Part shown: positions 54,669 through 64,000 of the stretch, one piece after another | Layout: every line of letters begins with the position of its first letter | How positions within the stretch are numbered: position 1 is the stretch's first letter | Assembly (NCBI RefSeq): GCF_022808815.1 | Contig: NZ_JAKZLC010000007.1 | Span: 53,767-117,766 of the forward strand | Source: Geothrix paludis | Lineage (GTDB): Bacteria; Acidobacteriota; Holophagae; Holophagales; Holophagaceae | Direction: 5' to 3' | DNA: 64,000 nucleotides | Notes under the pieces: model-generated | The model's input: only the letters and a program-made list of their open reading frames with translations | What the model was told of the DNA's origin: nothing | The model's database searches: none | Position numbers and translations under genes: made by a program

Positions 54669-55895
54669 TCAGTGATCTTCCGCCAGCTCAGTGAGGTGTA
54701 GCGTCACGGCGCCGCCGGGTTCCACGCGGTCCACGCCGGGCGGGATGACGGCCAGGGCGTTGGCGTCGAGCATGGACGAGAGGATGGCCGAGCCCTGGGG
54801 ACCCGTGAGCCGCGCCAGGAGCTGGTCGCCTTCGCGGCGGGCCACGACCCTCAGGAAGGTCGTGCGGCGGTCGCCGGTCTTGCCGCGCCAGCCGTCCTCC
54901 AGCACCGCCTCGGCCGCGGGGCGATGCAGCACGGAGAAGCCCATGAGGCGCCGCAGGGCGGGCCGCACGTACTCCTCCACCATGAGCATGGCGGCCACGG
55001 GGTTGCCCGGAATGCCGAAGATGGGTTTCTCGCCCAGCATCCAGAACCCCAGCGGACCGCCGGGCTTCTGGGCCACCTTCCAGAAGACGCGGCGCGCGCC
55101 CAGCTCCTCCAGGATGGGCTTCACGAAGTCGTAGTCGCCCACGGAGATGCCGCCGGTGGTGAGTACGGCGTCGGCCGTCAACGCCTCGCGCAAGGCAGCG
55201 GTGAGCGTGGCGCGGTCGTCCCGCACCCGCGGGAAGGGCACTGGGATCGCTCCGCAGGCGGTCACCTGAGCGCAGATGCTGTGGATGTTCGCGTCGCGGA
55301 TCCGGCCTGGGCCGGGCCGCTCCGAGGCGTCCACTAGTTCGTCTCCCGTGGTGAGCACGGCCACCCGGGCTCGCGGATGGACGGGCACGGCAGGTATCCC
55401 CACGGCGGCCAGCACGCCCAGGTCGCCGGGGCGCAGTGCGCGGCCGGGCGCCAGAATGGCCCGGCCCACCTGGATGTCCTCGCCCGCGTGGCGCACATGG
55501 ACCCCTGTCCGCAGAGGCGCGCGGACCTCCGCCCAGTCTTGGCCGCGGGTCGTGTCCTCCACGGGCACCACCGTGTCGGCCCCCTCGGGCAGGGGCGCGC
55601 CAGTCATGATGCGCCAGGCGGTACCGGGGGTCACCGGGTGGTCAGGCGTGGCTCCGGCCGCCAGGTCCCCCAGAACGCGGAGGCGCACCGGTCGCTCCGC
55701 CGAGGCCTCGGCCAGGTCCTCCGCCCGCACGGCGTAGCCGTCCATGGCGGAGTTGGTGAAGGGGGGCACTTGTTCCTCGGAGGCGAGGGCCTCGGCGGCG
55801 GCCAGACCCAGGGCCTCGCCCAGGGGCACCCGCCGCGTGGGGAGGGGCGCCACGCGGTCCAGGATCAGAGCGAGGGCTTCGGCGGGGGTGGGCAT
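54669..55895 (-). CDS. moeA: Molybdopterin molybdotransferase
   Basis: Inserts molybdate or tungstate into adenylated pterin to complete the metal cofactor. The 408-residue protein has the MoeA domain order: N-terminal domains with PFTNSAMDGYAVRAEDL and VTPGTAWRIMTGAPLPEGADTVVPVED, then the catalytic core with AVLTTGDELVD, TTGGISVGDYD and GEKPIFGIPGNPVAAM. The final beta domain follows. The start at 55895 overlaps the stop of the membrane-protein gene as TGATG. Given tupABC and the AOR-like enzyme nearby, the metal may be tungsten. A start nine codons upstream is also in frame. Confidence 0.92.
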   Translation of the reverse strand: MPTPAEALALILDRVAPLPTRRVPLGEALGLAAAEALASEEQVPPFTNSAMDGYAVRAEDLAEASAERPVRLRVLGDLAAGATPDHPVTPGTAWRIMTGAPLPEGADTVVPVEDTTRGQDWAEVRAPLRTGVHVRHAGEDIQVGRAILAPGRALRPGDLGVLAAVGIPAVPVHPRARVAVLTTGDELVDASERPGPGRIRDANIHSICAQVTACGAIPVPFPRVRDDRATLTAALREALTADAVLTTGGISVGDYDFVKPILEELGARRVFWKVAQKPGGPLGFWMLGEKPIFGIPGNPVAAMLMVEEYVRPALRRLMGFSVLHRPAAEAVLEDGWRGKTGDRRTTFLRVVARREGDQLLARLTGPQGSAILSSMLDANALAVIPPGVDRVEPGGAVTLHLTELAEDH

Positions 55896-56338
55896 CAGTC
55901 GGGGTACCTCAGGACCTTCCACTGGACGAAGGAGAAGTGGCGCCAGCTCCCGGTCATGTGGGATCCCACCGAGGCCACCAGGGTGGCGGCCAGGTACCAG
56001 GGCAGGCGGTGGGCCGGTTGGAGGAGGCCCGCGCCCAGCAGGGCCAGCTTCAGCAGCACAGCCACGCCGCTGCCCTGCACGAGGATGCCCATGTCCCGGG
56101 CGAGATCGATGGCGAAGAGGAGGGCACCGCTGGCCACCGTGAGCAGGATGGGTGCCTGCAGGGCCTCGAATCCGGCGCCGAAGGGGAGGGCCCCCACCAC
56201 CAGGGCCATGGCGGCGATGTGGACGCTCCGCAGGACCAACTGCACGGGCCGCGCCCAGGGGAAGAACCGGGGGCGCTCCGGGAAGAGCCGCGCCCGGAGG
56301 GTGCGAGGGGCCGGCTTGTCCGCGCGCCTGTCATCCAT
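55895..56338 (-). CDS. Small integral membrane protein upstream of moeA
   Basis: A 147-residue protein with about four TM helices (about 38-58, 63-80, 88-105 and 115-133). The N-terminus is basic (PRTLRARLFPERPRF). SVHIAAMALVVGALPFGAGFE and the closing SHMTGSWRHFSFVQWKVL are recognisable blocks. It resembles small membrane proteins of unknown function that accompany metal or redox genes, but I do not know the family. Stop and moeA start overlap (TGATG), so both are made from one mRNA. Divergent from the ModE-like regulator, which supports a role in metal or redox metabolism. His and Met residues in the helices could bind heme or metal. Confidence 0.72.
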   Translation of the reverse strand: MDDRRADKPAPRTLRARLFPERPRFFPWARPVQLVLRSVHIAAMALVVGALPFGAGFEALQAPILLTVASGALLFAIDLARDMGILVQGSGVAVLLKLALLGAGLLQPAHRLPWYLAATLVASVGSHMTGSWRHFSFVQWKVLRYPD

Positions 56339-56399
56339 CCCTCCCTTCTAGCAGATTCCCCTTCCCGCCCGTGCTGAAATGGGGTCGCCCGAGGTCCCC

Positions 56400-56759
56400 A
56401 TGGCCAAGCCCGCCTCTCCTGCCGCGTCCATCCGCATCCGCATCGCCTACGGCACGGACATCGCCATCGGCCAGGGCAAGGCCGACCTGCTGGAGGCCAT
56501 CGGGGAGACCGGCTCCATCTCCGCCGCGGCCCGGCACCTGGAGATGAGCTACCGCAAGGCCTGGATGCTGGTGGATGAGATGAACCAGTGCTTCCATGCG
56601 CCCGTGGTGGCCGCGGCCAAGGGCGGCCACCGGGGTGGCGGGGCGGTCCTCACCCCCACCGGCCAGGAGGCCCTGACCCGCTTCCGGGAGATCCAGGCCA
56701 AGGCCGCCGAGGCCATCGCCGGCGACGTGCGGGCCTTCCGGAAGCGGCTGCTGGACTGA
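56400..56759 (+). CDS. ModE-like winged-helix regulator
   Basis: A 119-residue DNA-binding protein matching the N-terminal LysR-type helix-turn-helix of ModE: ADLLEAIGETGSISAAARHLEMSYRKAWMLVDEMN, followed by a wing and a dimerisation helix. The family senses molybdate or tungstate through C-terminal MOP domains, but these are absent, so it may sense metal through another protein or bind DNA constitutively. It lies between moeA and tupA, divergent from the former. The start at 56400 has GAGG; a Met seven codons upstream lacks a ribosome site. It probably controls the tup operon, whose promoter lies just downstream. Confidence 0.87.
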   Translation: MAKPASPAASIRIRIAYGTDIAIGQGKADLLEAIGETGSISAAARHLEMSYRKAWMLVDEMNQCFHAPVVAAAKGGHRGGGAVLTPTGQEALTRFREIQAKAAEAIAGDVRAFRKRLLD

Positions 56760-56837
56760 GATCACAATCCCGCCGGCCGGCCCGGCCCAGCTTCGCCTTC
56801 CGTTGTATTCTTTCGGACACATTGGATGGAGGCCCCC

Positions 56838-57674
56838 ATGCGGATCCCGAGATTCCCCGGCTGGACCTGGCTGCTCGCCGCATCCCTGACCTGCGGGGGC
56901 CTGGGCGCGGGACAGCCCGCCGTGAAGGCGGTCATCCTCGCCACCACCACCAGCACCCAGGATTCCGGCCTGCTGGACGAGCTGATCCCCCGCTTCGAGA
57001 AGCAGACGGGCTACGTGGTGAAGACCATCGCCGTGGGCTCCGGGCAGGCCCTCGCCATGGGGAAGAAGGGCGAGGCGGACGTGCTGCTGGTGCACTCGCC
57101 GGACGCGGAGAAGGCCCTCATGGCCGAAGGCTCCGGCGTGAACCGCCGCATCGTCATGCACAACGACTTCATCCTCCTGGGACCGGCCATGGACCCCGCG
57201 CATGTGCGCGGGAAGGGCGCCGTCGCGGCGCTCCAGGCCATCGCCGCCGGACACGCCCTCTTCATCTCCCGGGGGGACAACTCCGGTACCCATGCCCAGG
57301 AGAAGAAGCTTTGGGCCGCGGCGGGCCTCAAGCCCGAGGGCCAGGCCTGGTATCAGCAGACGGGCCTCGGCATGGGCCAGACCCTGGCCGTGGCCGCCGA
57401 GAAGCGGGCTTACACATTGTCAGACCGGGGCACCTACCTGGCCCTGCGGAAGAAACTCGGGCTGGAGATCCTCAGCGAAGGCGATGCGGCGCTCCTCAAC
57501 GTCTACCACGTCATCGAAGTCAACCCGGCGCGGCATCCCAAGGTGAACACCTCCGGAGCCCGCGCATTTGCTGACTTCCTGGTGTCGAAAGATGTGCAGA
57601 CCATCATCAAAGAATTCGGAATCGGCACCTTTGGATCACCGTTATTCTTTCCTGATGCCGGCAAGCCGGAATAG
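56838..57674 (+). CDS. tupA: Tungstate-binding periplasmic protein
   Basis: Substrate-binding protein of the Tup ABC importer. The 278-residue product has a signal peptide (about 1-26) and the TupA signature TTTSTQDSGLLDEL, where the TTTS motif wraps the oxyanion and favours tungstate over molybdate. SRGDNSGTHAQEKKLW and RAYTLSDRGTYLAL are also conserved. The start at 56838 follows GGAGG; an ATG four codons earlier is less likely. The promoter is probably the TATTCT stretch near 56810. The order is unusual: a P5C dehydrogenase gene separates tupA from the permease gene. Confidence 0.93.
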   Translation: MRIPRFPGWTWLLAASLTCGGLGAGQPAVKAVILATTTSTQDSGLLDELIPRFEKQTGYVVKTIAVGSGQALAMGKKGEADVLLVHSPDAEKALMAEGSGVNRRIVMHNDFILLGPAMDPAHVRGKGAVAALQAIAAGHALFISRGDNSGTHAQEKKLWAAAGLKPEGQAWYQQTGLGMGQTLAVAAEKRAYTLSDRGTYLALRKKLGLEILSEGDAALLNVYHVIEVNPARHPKVNTSGARAFADFLVSKDVQTIIKEFGIGTFGSPLFFPDAGKPE

Positions 57675-57697
57675 GCGAACCGGACGGAGGAAACCCC

Positions 57698-59329
<1,632 letters not shown>

Positions 59330-59338
59330 AGGAGTGCC

Positions 59339-60037
59339 GTGGACCTGATCTGGGAGGGCCTTCGGAAGGCGCTGGAGCTGCTGCTCACGCTGGATCCCGA
59401 GGTCCTCCGGATCACCATGCTCTCCCTCGAGGTCTCCGGCCTGGCCACCCTCATCAGCCTGGTGATCGGCCTGGGCATCGCGATCCCCGTGGCCCTCACC
59501 GAGTTCCCCGGCAAGCGGCTGGTCATCGCCCTCCTCAACACAGGCATGGGCCTGCCGCCGGTGGTGGTGGGCCTCTTCGTCACCGTGCTGCTGTGGCGCA
59601 ACGGGCCCCTCGGCTTCCTGGAGATCCTCTACACCCCCGCGGCCATGATCCTGGCCCAGGCGGTCATCGCCTCGCCCATCATCGCGGGCATCAGCCTCTC
59701 CGCCCTCCAGCACCTGCCGCCGGGCCTGAGGCTGCAGATCCTGGCGCTGGGCGCCTCGCGGCCCCAGATGGTGTGGCTGCTGCTCAAGGAGGCCCGCCTG
59801 CCCCTGCTGGCGGCCGTGATGGCGGGCTTCGGCGGCGTCATCTCCGAGGTGGGCGCCTCCATCATGGTGGGCGGCAACATCAAGGGCCAGACGCGGGTGC
59901 TCACCACGGCCACGGTCATGGAGACCAGCAAGGGCAACTTCGAGGTGGCCTTCGCCCTCAGCATCCTCCTGCTCGTGCTGGCCTTCACGGTGAATGCCGT
60001 GCTCACGCACCTGCAGCAGCGGAACCGGCCCCGATGA
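59339..60037 (+). CDS. tupB: Tungstate ABC transporter permease
   Basis: A 232-residue inner-membrane permease with about five to six TM helices. The cytoplasmic EAA-type loop lies around ILALGASRPQMVWLLLKEARLPLLAAVMAGFGGVISEVGA. The start is GTG at 59339 with GGAG 4 nt upstream. The sequence VALTEFPGKRLVIALLNTGMGLPPVVVGLFV matches the TupB/ModB group. It is the channel of the Tup importer, driven by TupC; the gene overlaps the tupC start by 4 nt (ATGA). No sign of a fused ATPase. Confidence 0.92.
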   Translation: MDLIWEGLRKALELLLTLDPEVLRITMLSLEVSGLATLISLVIGLGIAIPVALTEFPGKRLVIALLNTGMGLPPVVVGLFVTVLLWRNGPLGFLEILYTPAAMILAQAVIASPIIAGISLSALQHLPPGLRLQILALGASRPQMVWLLLKEARLPLLAAVMAGFGGVISEVGASIMVGGNIKGQTRVLTTATVMETSKGNFEVAFALSILLLVLAFTVNAVLTHLQQRNRPR

Positions 60038-61152
60038 GCCGCGCGACCGTCCTGGAAGCGCGGAACCTCAAGGTCCACCGGGGCCAGACGCAGGTCCTCG
60101 ACGTGCCCGCGCTGGACTTGCGCGCCGGCGAGGTGCTGGCCCTCATGGGCCCCAACGGCGCCGGCAAGAGCACGCTGATGCTGGCCCTGGCGGGCCTGCT
60201 GCCCCTCTCGGGAGGGAGCCTCCGCTTCAAGGGCGCGGAGCTGGCCGGGCGGCCGGAGCGTGAGGCCTACCGGCGCCGCATGACCATGGTCTTCCAGGAC
60301 CCACTCCTCTTCGACGCCACCGTGGCCCAGAACATCGCTACGGGCCTCAAGCTCCGGGGCGCCCCCGCCACCCTGCGCGAGCCCGCCGTGCGTGCCTGGG
60401 CCCAGCGCCTGGGCATCGGGCACCTGCTAGGTCGCCCGGCCCGGCAGCTCTCCGGCGGCGAGGCCCAGCGCACGGCCCTCGCCAGGGCCTTCGCCCTGGG
60501 GCCGGAGATCCTCTTCCTGGACGAGCCCTTCGCCTCCCTGGACGCCCCCGCCCGGGAGGGCCTCCTGGACGACCTGGGCCGCATCCTGGCGGAAACCGGC
60601 AGCACCGCCGTCCTCTCCACCCACGATCAGGCCGAGGCCGCGCGCCTCGGGCACCGGCTGGCCGTGATGAAGGACGGGGTCATCCTCCAGACCGGGGGTC
60701 TGCGGGAGGTTATGAACCATCCCGAGGATCCCTTCGTGGCCGCCTTCGTGGGCATGGAGACCCTGCTCAAGGGCCAGGTGGCTTCCAGCGGCGGGGGCCT
60801 CCTCACCCTGCGCCTCGGCAGGGGCGGAGACGGCCATGAGGTCCTGGCTGTGGGTGAGGCGCGGCCCGGTCAGACGATCCTGGTGGGCATCCGGCCGGAG
60901 CACGTGGCCCTTTCTTTACACTCCGACAAATCCAGCAGCGCCCGGAACGCCTTCCCGGGCACCGTCACGAAGGTCGTTCCCCGGGGGCCCTTCTTCAAGG
61001 TGGAGCTGGATTGCGGCTTCTTCCTGGCGGCCTATGTGACCGCGCAATCCCTGGCAGAACTCGAACTTGGGCCTGGCTCCACCATCGTCGCCTCCTTCAA
61101 GGCCACGGCGGCCCACCTCATCCGGCGGGAGGGCCTCGAGTCCGAAGTGTGA
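60034..61152 (+). CDS. tupC: Tungstate ABC transporter ATP-binding protein with MOP/TOBE domain
   Basis: A 372-residue ATPase. Walker A is GPNGAGKST, the Q-loop region MVFQDPLLFDATVAQNIATGL, the signature LSGGEAQRTALARAFAL, Walker B EILFLDEPFASLD and the H-loop STHD. C-terminal residues from about 235 form a TOBE/MOP-like regulatory domain (VLVGIRPEHVALSLHSDKSSSARNAFPGTVTKV) that can bind the oxyanion and inhibit the importer when metal is plentiful. It is thus longer than a plain ATPase. Overlaps tupB by 4 nt. The gap of 110 nt before the ferredoxin gene may contain a new promoter. Confidence 0.93.
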   Translation: MSRATVLEARNLKVHRGQTQVLDVPALDLRAGEVLALMGPNGAGKSTLMLALAGLLPLSGGSLRFKGAELAGRPEREAYRRRMTMVFQDPLLFDATVAQNIATGLKLRGAPATLREPAVRAWAQRLGIGHLLGRPARQLSGGEAQRTALARAFALGPEILFLDEPFASLDAPAREGLLDDLGRILAETGSTAVLSTHDQAEAARLGHRLAVMKDGVILQTGGLREVMNHPEDPFVAAFVGMETLLKGQVASSGGGLLTLRLGRGGDGHEVLAVGEARPGQTILVGIRPEHVALSLHSDKSSSARNAFPGTVTKVVPRGPFFKVELDCGFFLAAYVTAQSLAELELGPGSTIVASFKATAAHLIRREGLESEV

Positions 61153-61262
61153 CCGCGTCCATTGCCGGGGGTCCGAGCCCGGACTAGCCTCGCATCTGGG
61201 GTGGTCCCAACCACTCCCGATTGGCGTGTCGTCAAAGGTCCGTTCCCGGAGGCCTCCGAGCC

Positions 61263-61685
61263 ATGAAACAGCTGGTGATCGATTTCCAGAAGTGCGATGC
61301 AGGACGCAACTGCAACCATGAGTGCGAGATGGAGTGCGCCATCAAGGTCTTCAAGGTGGACGACCCCGCCCAGGCGGCCCTCCAGATCAAGGCCTACGAG
61401 GAGGGTGGCGGCAAGGCCATCCTCTGCGACCAGTGCGGCGACTGCATGGTGGTCTGCCCCTCCGAGGCCCTCAAGCGCAACAAGCTGGGCGTGGTGATGA
61501 TCGACAAGCAGCTCTGCGTGGGCTGCTACATGTGCATCGGCTTCTGCGAGAAGGACGCCTTCATGCGGAATCCGGATTGGATCGTCCCCCACAAGTGCAC
61601 GTCCTGCGGCGTCTGCGTGAAGGTCTGCCCCCACGGCGCCCTCTCCATCGTCGACGTGCCCGAGCCGGCCGTCCGGATCATCTGA
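61263..61685 (+). CDS. Four-cluster [4Fe-4S] ferredoxin subunit
   Basis: A 140-residue polyferredoxin rich in cysteines. Four clusters are suggested by the Cys sets: CDAGRNCNHECEMEC near the start, CDQCGDCMVVCP, CVGCYMCIGFC and CTSCGVCVKVCP. Similar small subunits (AorA in Aromatoleum, YdhY-like or BamC-like) carry electrons to or from AOR-type enzymes. Translation begins at 61263, where GGAGG lies about 10 nt upstream. It is followed by the oxidoreductase gene after 11 nt. Electron flow would go to ferredoxin, hydrogenase or quinone; no further subunit is present downstream before the terminator. Confidence 0.9.
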   Translation: MKQLVIDFQKCDAGRNCNHECEMECAIKVFKVDDPAQAALQIKAYEEGGGKAILCDQCGDCMVVCPSEALKRNKLGVVMIDKQLCVGCYMCIGFCEKDAFMRNPDWIVPHKCTSCGVCVKVCPHGALSIVDVPEPAVRII

Positions 61686-61696
61686 AGGAGTTCGTC

Positions 61697-63922
61697 ATGA
61701 GCCAGCTCGTCTTCGACCCCACCAAGGTGATGGACATCGACTACACGAAGCGCACGGAGTACCTCGACCGGCTCGAGGCCCTCCGCGCCGGGATGCGCAC
61801 CCTCAAGGAGGTGCCCTTCCAGCCCAGCCTGCCGGACAAGGGCTATACCAACCGCACGCTCTACGTGAACGTGGGCAACCTCGAGGTCACGGAGAAGCCC
61901 GTCACCCAGCAGATGAAGGACGTCTTCATCGGCGGCCGCGGCTTCGGCCTCTACCACCTGTGGAACGCCGTGAAGCCCACCACCCGCTGGAACGATCCCG
62001 AGAACGAGATCGTCATCAGCCCCGGCCCCGTGGCCGGCATGACCCAGTACGCGGGCACCGGCAAGTCCCTGGTGGTGAGCCTCTCGCCCCAGACGGACAT
62101 CCCCATCGACTCCAACGTGGGCGGCTTCTACGGTCCCCTGCTGAAGTTCTCGGGCTTCGACGCCCTGGAGCTCCAGGGCAAGGCCGACAAGGACGTCATC
62201 CTCTTCGTGGACGGCGTGAAGGGAATCATCCGCATTGAGGAAGTCGAGGGCGGCCCCGAGGACAGCCACGTGCTGGCCGAGCTGCTTACGCACATGTACG
62301 CGGAGGACGAGAAGGACCTGCCGAACGTCTCGGTGGTCTCCAGCGGCGCCGCCGCGGCCCACAGCCTCATCGGCATGCTGAACTTCTCCTTCTACGACCG
62401 CCGCCGCAAGTGCGTGCGCTTCAAGCAGGCCGGACGGGGCGGCATCGGCACCGTGTTCCGGGACAAGCGCATCCGCGCCCTCGTGGTGCGTGGCCCCAAG
62501 GTCGCGGGTGACCTCAACCACCCGGTGGATCCCGAGACCATCGCCAAGACCGGCATCAAGTACCACAAGGAGATCCGCGAGAACGACGGCGGCCAGTGCA
62601 TGATGCGCCGCAACGGCACGGCCCACATCGTCGAGATCATGGACGCCTACGACCTACTGCCCGTCCACAACTTCCAGTACGGCTCGCACCCGGATGTGCA
62701 CAAGATCGACTCCGCCTACTGGCAGCAGCGCTGCACCCAGGCCACCGTGGACGGCTGCTGGTACGGCTGCTCCATGGCCTGCGCCAAGGGCGCCGACGGC
62801 CTGGTGCTGAAGACCGGCCCGTACAAGGGCGACATGGTCACCGTGGACGGTCCCGAGTACGAGAACGCGGCGGGCCTCGGCTCCAACTGCGGCGTGTTCG
62901 ACCCCGACTACCTGCTGGAGCTGAACTTCTACTGCGACACCTACGGCATCTGCACCATCACCTGGGGCACCCTCACGGCCTTCGTGATGGAGTGCTACCA
63001 GCGAGGCATCCTGAACAGGGAGCGCACCTGCGGCCTGGAGATGACCTGGGGCAACGCCGAGGCCGACCTCGAGATGATGCACCAGATGGCGCGGGGCGAG
63101 GGCTTCGGCAAGATCGCCGGCATGGGCGTGAAGAAGATGAAGGAGTACTTCATCAAGCAGGGCTGGGGCGATCCGCAGCTCATCAACGACATCGGCATGG
63201 AGAACAAGGGCCTCGAGTACTCCCAGTACATGTCCAAGGAGTCCCTGGCCCAGCAGGGCGGCTACGCGCTCACCAACAAGGGCCCCCAGCACGACGAGGC
63301 CTGGCTGATCTTCATGGACATGGTGAACAAGCAGATCCCCACCTTCGAGGACAAGGCGGAAGCCCTCTACTACTTCCCCCTGTTCCGCACCTGGTTCGGC
63401 CTCAACGGCTTCTGCAAGCTGCCCTGGAATGATGTCGTCCCCGCCAACAACTCCGAGCAGCCCGAGGCCCACAAGGTGCCCGAGCACGTGCAGAACTACG
63501 TGGACCTCTTCAGCGCCACCACGGGCGTGAAGATCGACAAGGAGGAGCTGATCGTCCAGTCCGCCAAGGTCTACAACTTCCAGCGCGTGTTCAACATCCG
63601 CATGGGCAAGGGCCTGAGGCTCCACGACGCGGCGCCCTACCGTTCGCTGGGCCCCGTGACGAAGGAAGAGTACGAGTCCCGCGCCGAGCGCTACGACCAG
63701 CAGATCGTCACCGAGATGGGCCTGGATCCCGCGGGCAAGAGCACCGAGGAGAAGATGGCCCTGCACCGCACATGGCGCACGGGCCGCTTCTCCAAGCTCA
63801 TGGACAGCGTCTACGCCCGCCGCGGCTGGACGTCCAACGGCGTGCCCACCCTGGAACGGCTGAAGGAGCTGGGCCTCGACGCCTTCCCCGAGGTCGTGGA
63901 TGTGGTCAAGCAGCACCTCTAA
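61697..63922 (+). CDS. Aldehyde:ferredoxin oxidoreductase-family tungsten (or molybdenum) enzyme
   Basis: A 741-residue AOR-family oxidoreductase with a bis-pterin metal site and one [4Fe-4S] cluster. It oxidises aldehydes to acids with ferredoxin, or reverses this at low potential. AOR_N features are NRTLYVNVGN and FIGGRGFGLYHLWNAV. The cluster ligands are C354, C358, C362 and C573; the first two are spaced by three residues, not two as in Pyrococcus AOR. At 741 residues it is longer than typical AOR (about 600) and closer to YdhV- or BamB-like members, so the substrate class is uncertain. The tup genes upstream favour tungsten. The start at 61697 has AAGGAG upstream. A perfect hairpin follows. 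Confidence 0.9.
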   Translation: MSQLVFDPTKVMDIDYTKRTEYLDRLEALRAGMRTLKEVPFQPSLPDKGYTNRTLYVNVGNLEVTEKPVTQQMKDVFIGGRGFGLYHLWNAVKPTTRWNDPENEIVISPGPVAGMTQYAGTGKSLVVSLSPQTDIPIDSNVGGFYGPLLKFSGFDALELQGKADKDVILFVDGVKGIIRIEEVEGGPEDSHVLAELLTHMYAEDEKDLPNVSVVSSGAAAAHSLIGMLNFSFYDRRRKCVRFKQAGRGGIGTVFRDKRIRALVVRGPKVAGDLNHPVDPETIAKTGIKYHKEIRENDGGQCMMRRNGTAHIVEIMDAYDLLPVHNFQYGSHPDVHKIDSAYWQQRCTQATVDGCWYGCSMACAKGADGLVLKTGPYKGDMVTVDGPEYENAAGLGSNCGVFDPDYLLELNFYCDTYGICTITWGTLTAFVMECYQRGILNRERTCGLEMTWGNAEADLEMMHQMARGEGFGKIAGMGVKKMKEYFIKQGWGDPQLINDIGMENKGLEYSQYMSKESLAQQGGYALTNKGPQHDEAWLIFMDMVNKQIPTFEDKAEALYYFPLFRTWFGLNGFCKLPWNDVVPANNSEQPEAHKVPEHVQNYVDLFSATTGVKIDKEELIVQSAKVYNFQRVFNIRMGKGLRLHDAAPYRSLGPVTKEEYESRAERYDQQIVTEMGLDPAGKSTEEKMALHRTWRTGRFSKLMDSVYARRGWTSNGVPTLERLKELGLDAFPEVVDVVKQHL

Positions 63923-63952
63923 GAGAATCGGCCGCGCATGCGGCCGATTCTC
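63923..63952 (+). terminator. Hairpin terminator after the AOR gene
   Basis: A perfect 13-bp stem (63923-63935 with 63940-63952, loop GCAT) directly after the stop codon, without a T-run. It marks the probable end of the tungsten operon, with no third subunit gene visible before the window ends. Confidence 0.75.
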
Positions 63953-64000
63953 GTCCGGACAGGCAACAGCGCGAATGATGCGGGTCCAAGAAGAACCCCT

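Overview
The window is uniformly GC-rich and densely coded. It has no tRNA, rRNA, CRISPR array, transposase or phage gene that I can see. The mix of genes points to a Gram-negative, facultative or anaerobic bacterium of the Holophaga/Geothrix branch of Acidobacteriota. Pointers are MglA, SurA-type chaperones, a LapA-LapB envelope factor, lipoproteins, DUF5916 barrel proteins, a tungsten-type aldehyde oxidoreductase and bacterial XPB. That placement is inference from gene content, not from a phylogenetic marker.

Layout. 1-4,900 (minus): glnS (cut by the window edge), proC behind a possible attenuator leader, a small orphan, gltX and mglA. 5,050-8,820: an FHA-RDD membrane protein and dcd (plus), then a small membrane protein and an FHA-GAF-class III adenylate cyclase (minus). 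8,900-15,500 (plus): rimO, a secreted 15-residue-repeat protein, a DUF5916 barrel protein, a two-gene ABC exporter and pgpA. 15,600-17,400 (minus): an XPB-type helicase. 17,570-26,750 (plus): a surface cluster of a dockerin-bearing beta-propeller protein, an overlapping lipoprotein that looks like a cohesin, and a TIG-domain metzincin lipoprotein, then an XPB-N/WYL-like protein. 26,870-30,250: a sigma/anti-sigma pair (minus), family 4 uracil-DNA glycosylase and a LapA-LapB fusion (plus). 30,400-35,200 (minus): an orphan, a YhaM-like exonuclease, an S4 protein, two PpiC/SurA chaperones and a BI-1 protein. 35,300-43,900: bioF, bioD and bioA, interspersed with a CHASE hybrid kinase, a TPR protein and a membrane receptor. 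43,900-54,700: a metallo-beta-lactamase-fold hydrolase, fumarylacetoacetase, hmgA, two amidohydrolases, a peptidase, MscS, a POT transporter and DUF488, largely amino-acid and peptide catabolism. 54,700-63,950: moeA, a membrane protein, a ModE-like regulator, tupA-pruA-tupB-tupC, a four-cluster ferredoxin and an aldehyde:ferredoxin oxidoreductase.

The most coherent unit is the last one. It pairs tungstate uptake and pterin-metal insertion with the oxidoreductase that would use the metal, and pruA sits inside the transporter operon. The most unusual signals are the overlapping dockerin/cohesin-like gene pair, a recurrent TANNCTGG box placed exactly 6 nt before several start codons (predicted leaderless transcripts), and a 7-nt tandem repeat family at three places.

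No gap between genes exceeds about 200 nt. The longest are 1913-2097 (leader and terminator), 17383-17573 (divergent promoters), 30896-31085 (relatively AT-rich, probable promoter region), 30246-30409 (terminator and heptamer repeats) and 51494-51650 (large imperfect palindrome).
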